The notes under the pieces: model-generated | What the model saw: only the letters and a program-made list of their open reading frames with translations | Told to the model about the DNA's origin: nothing | The model's database searches: none | Assembly (NCBI GenBank): GCA_031961205.1 | Contig: JAVRLS010000025.1 | Location: 1-13,501, forward strand | Direction: 5' to 3' | Origin: JAVRLS01 sp031961205 | GTDB taxonomy: Archaea; Thermoplasmatota; Thermoplasmata; Thermoplasmatales; Thermoplasmataceae | DNA: 13,501 nucleotides | In this document: in pieces, positions 13,336 through 13,501 of the stretch | Position numbering within the stretch: the first letter of the stretch is position 1 | Layout of the letters: every line of letters begins with the position of its first letter | Program-made: the position numbers and the translations under genes

Positions 13336-13501
13336 TTATTCGTCTATTTTTCCCATGCCCATAACGATAAGAATGAAACCTATGAATGTGAAGGTAAGCG
13401 CCAGCCAGCTGGCAATCTGATGCGGCCCTACCTGCGCATTTATAACTCCGAACATATTATAGTCCAGAAATACGGGTATGGATATTATGAGCAGTACTAT
13501 T
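13336..13501 (-). CDS. Membrane protein of unknown family (C-terminal 55 codons)
   Basis: A minus-strand frame enters from the right edge and stops at TAA 13338-13336. The visible part shows two hydrophobic segments, LLIISIPVFLDY and WLALTFTFIGFILIVMG, joined by a short loop (NAQVGPHQIAS) and ending in the charged tail KIDE. It is the last hairpin of a multi-spanning membrane protein; no family is recognised from this fragment. It converges on the TRASH regulator with a 9-nt gap, so the two genes probably share or overlap termination signals. Confidence 0.7.
   Translation of the reverse strand, partial: IVLLIISIPVFLDYNMFGVINAQVGPHQIASWLALTFTFIGFILIVMGMGKIDE

Noticed and set aside
1..13501. 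tRNA, rRNA or CRISPR array
   Set aside because: No T-loop plus acceptor pairing was found around the few TTCGAATC-like spots (for example near 8286), no rRNA-like stretch, and no regularly spaced repeats.

Overview
The window looks like chromosomal DNA from an acidophilic archaeon of the order Thermoplasmatales (Thermoplasma relatives). The sequence-level reasons are AGG/AGA- and ATA-rich codon use, moderate GC, and an adjacent XPB helicase/Bax1 nuclease pair. Most first genes have an archaeal TATA box about 24-28 nt before the start codon, which implies leaderless mRNAs, while clear Shine-Dalgarno sites appear only before internal cistrons. A TRASH-domain metal regulator also fits. No rRNA, tRNA or CRISPR was found.

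Layout. (1) 1-853, minus: most of a TDT/SLAC1-type membrane transporter, cut by the window edge. (2) 941-1127, minus: a decayed copy of what looks like the 3' end of a tnpB gene (IS200/IS605 class). (3) 1350-2448, minus: a SEC59/DGK1-type polyprenol or lipid kinase, preceded by a possible 52-codon ORF and a promoter region with two inverted repeats. (4) 2570-2660, plus: a possible small structured RNA with its own TATA box. (5) 2739-5331, minus: the xpb-bax1 DNA-repair operon, overlapping by 41 nt. (6) 5671-6831, plus: a class I methyltransferase with a THUMP-like tail. (7) 7023-8222, plus: an MFS transporter. (8) 8401-9405, plus: homoserine dehydrogenase. (9) 9474-12227, plus: the most unusual block. 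It holds a 209-aa protein of unknown family overlapping by 8 nt a HerA/VirD4-like ATPase with a C-terminal PD-(D/E)XK-like region, then a 56-aa AbrB/SpoVT-type DNA-binding protein. (10) 12351-12614, plus: a second tnpB-like remnant in opposite orientation to the first, ending in an 8-bp-stem hairpin. (11) 12781-13326, plus: an HTH plus TRASH metal-responsive regulator. (12) 13336-13501, minus: the C-terminus of a membrane protein.

How they fit together. xpb-bax1 is a known helicase-nuclease machine. hom belongs to the aspartate family of amino-acid synthesis. The 9474-12227 block is the candidate for an undescribed system: a membrane-independent-looking ATPase of the DNA-translocase superfamily, joined to a possible nuclease fold, with a split-off N-terminal partner and a small regulator, beside transposon debris. 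It could be a remnant of an integrated mobile element, a mobilisation module or a defence module; the sequence alone does not decide.
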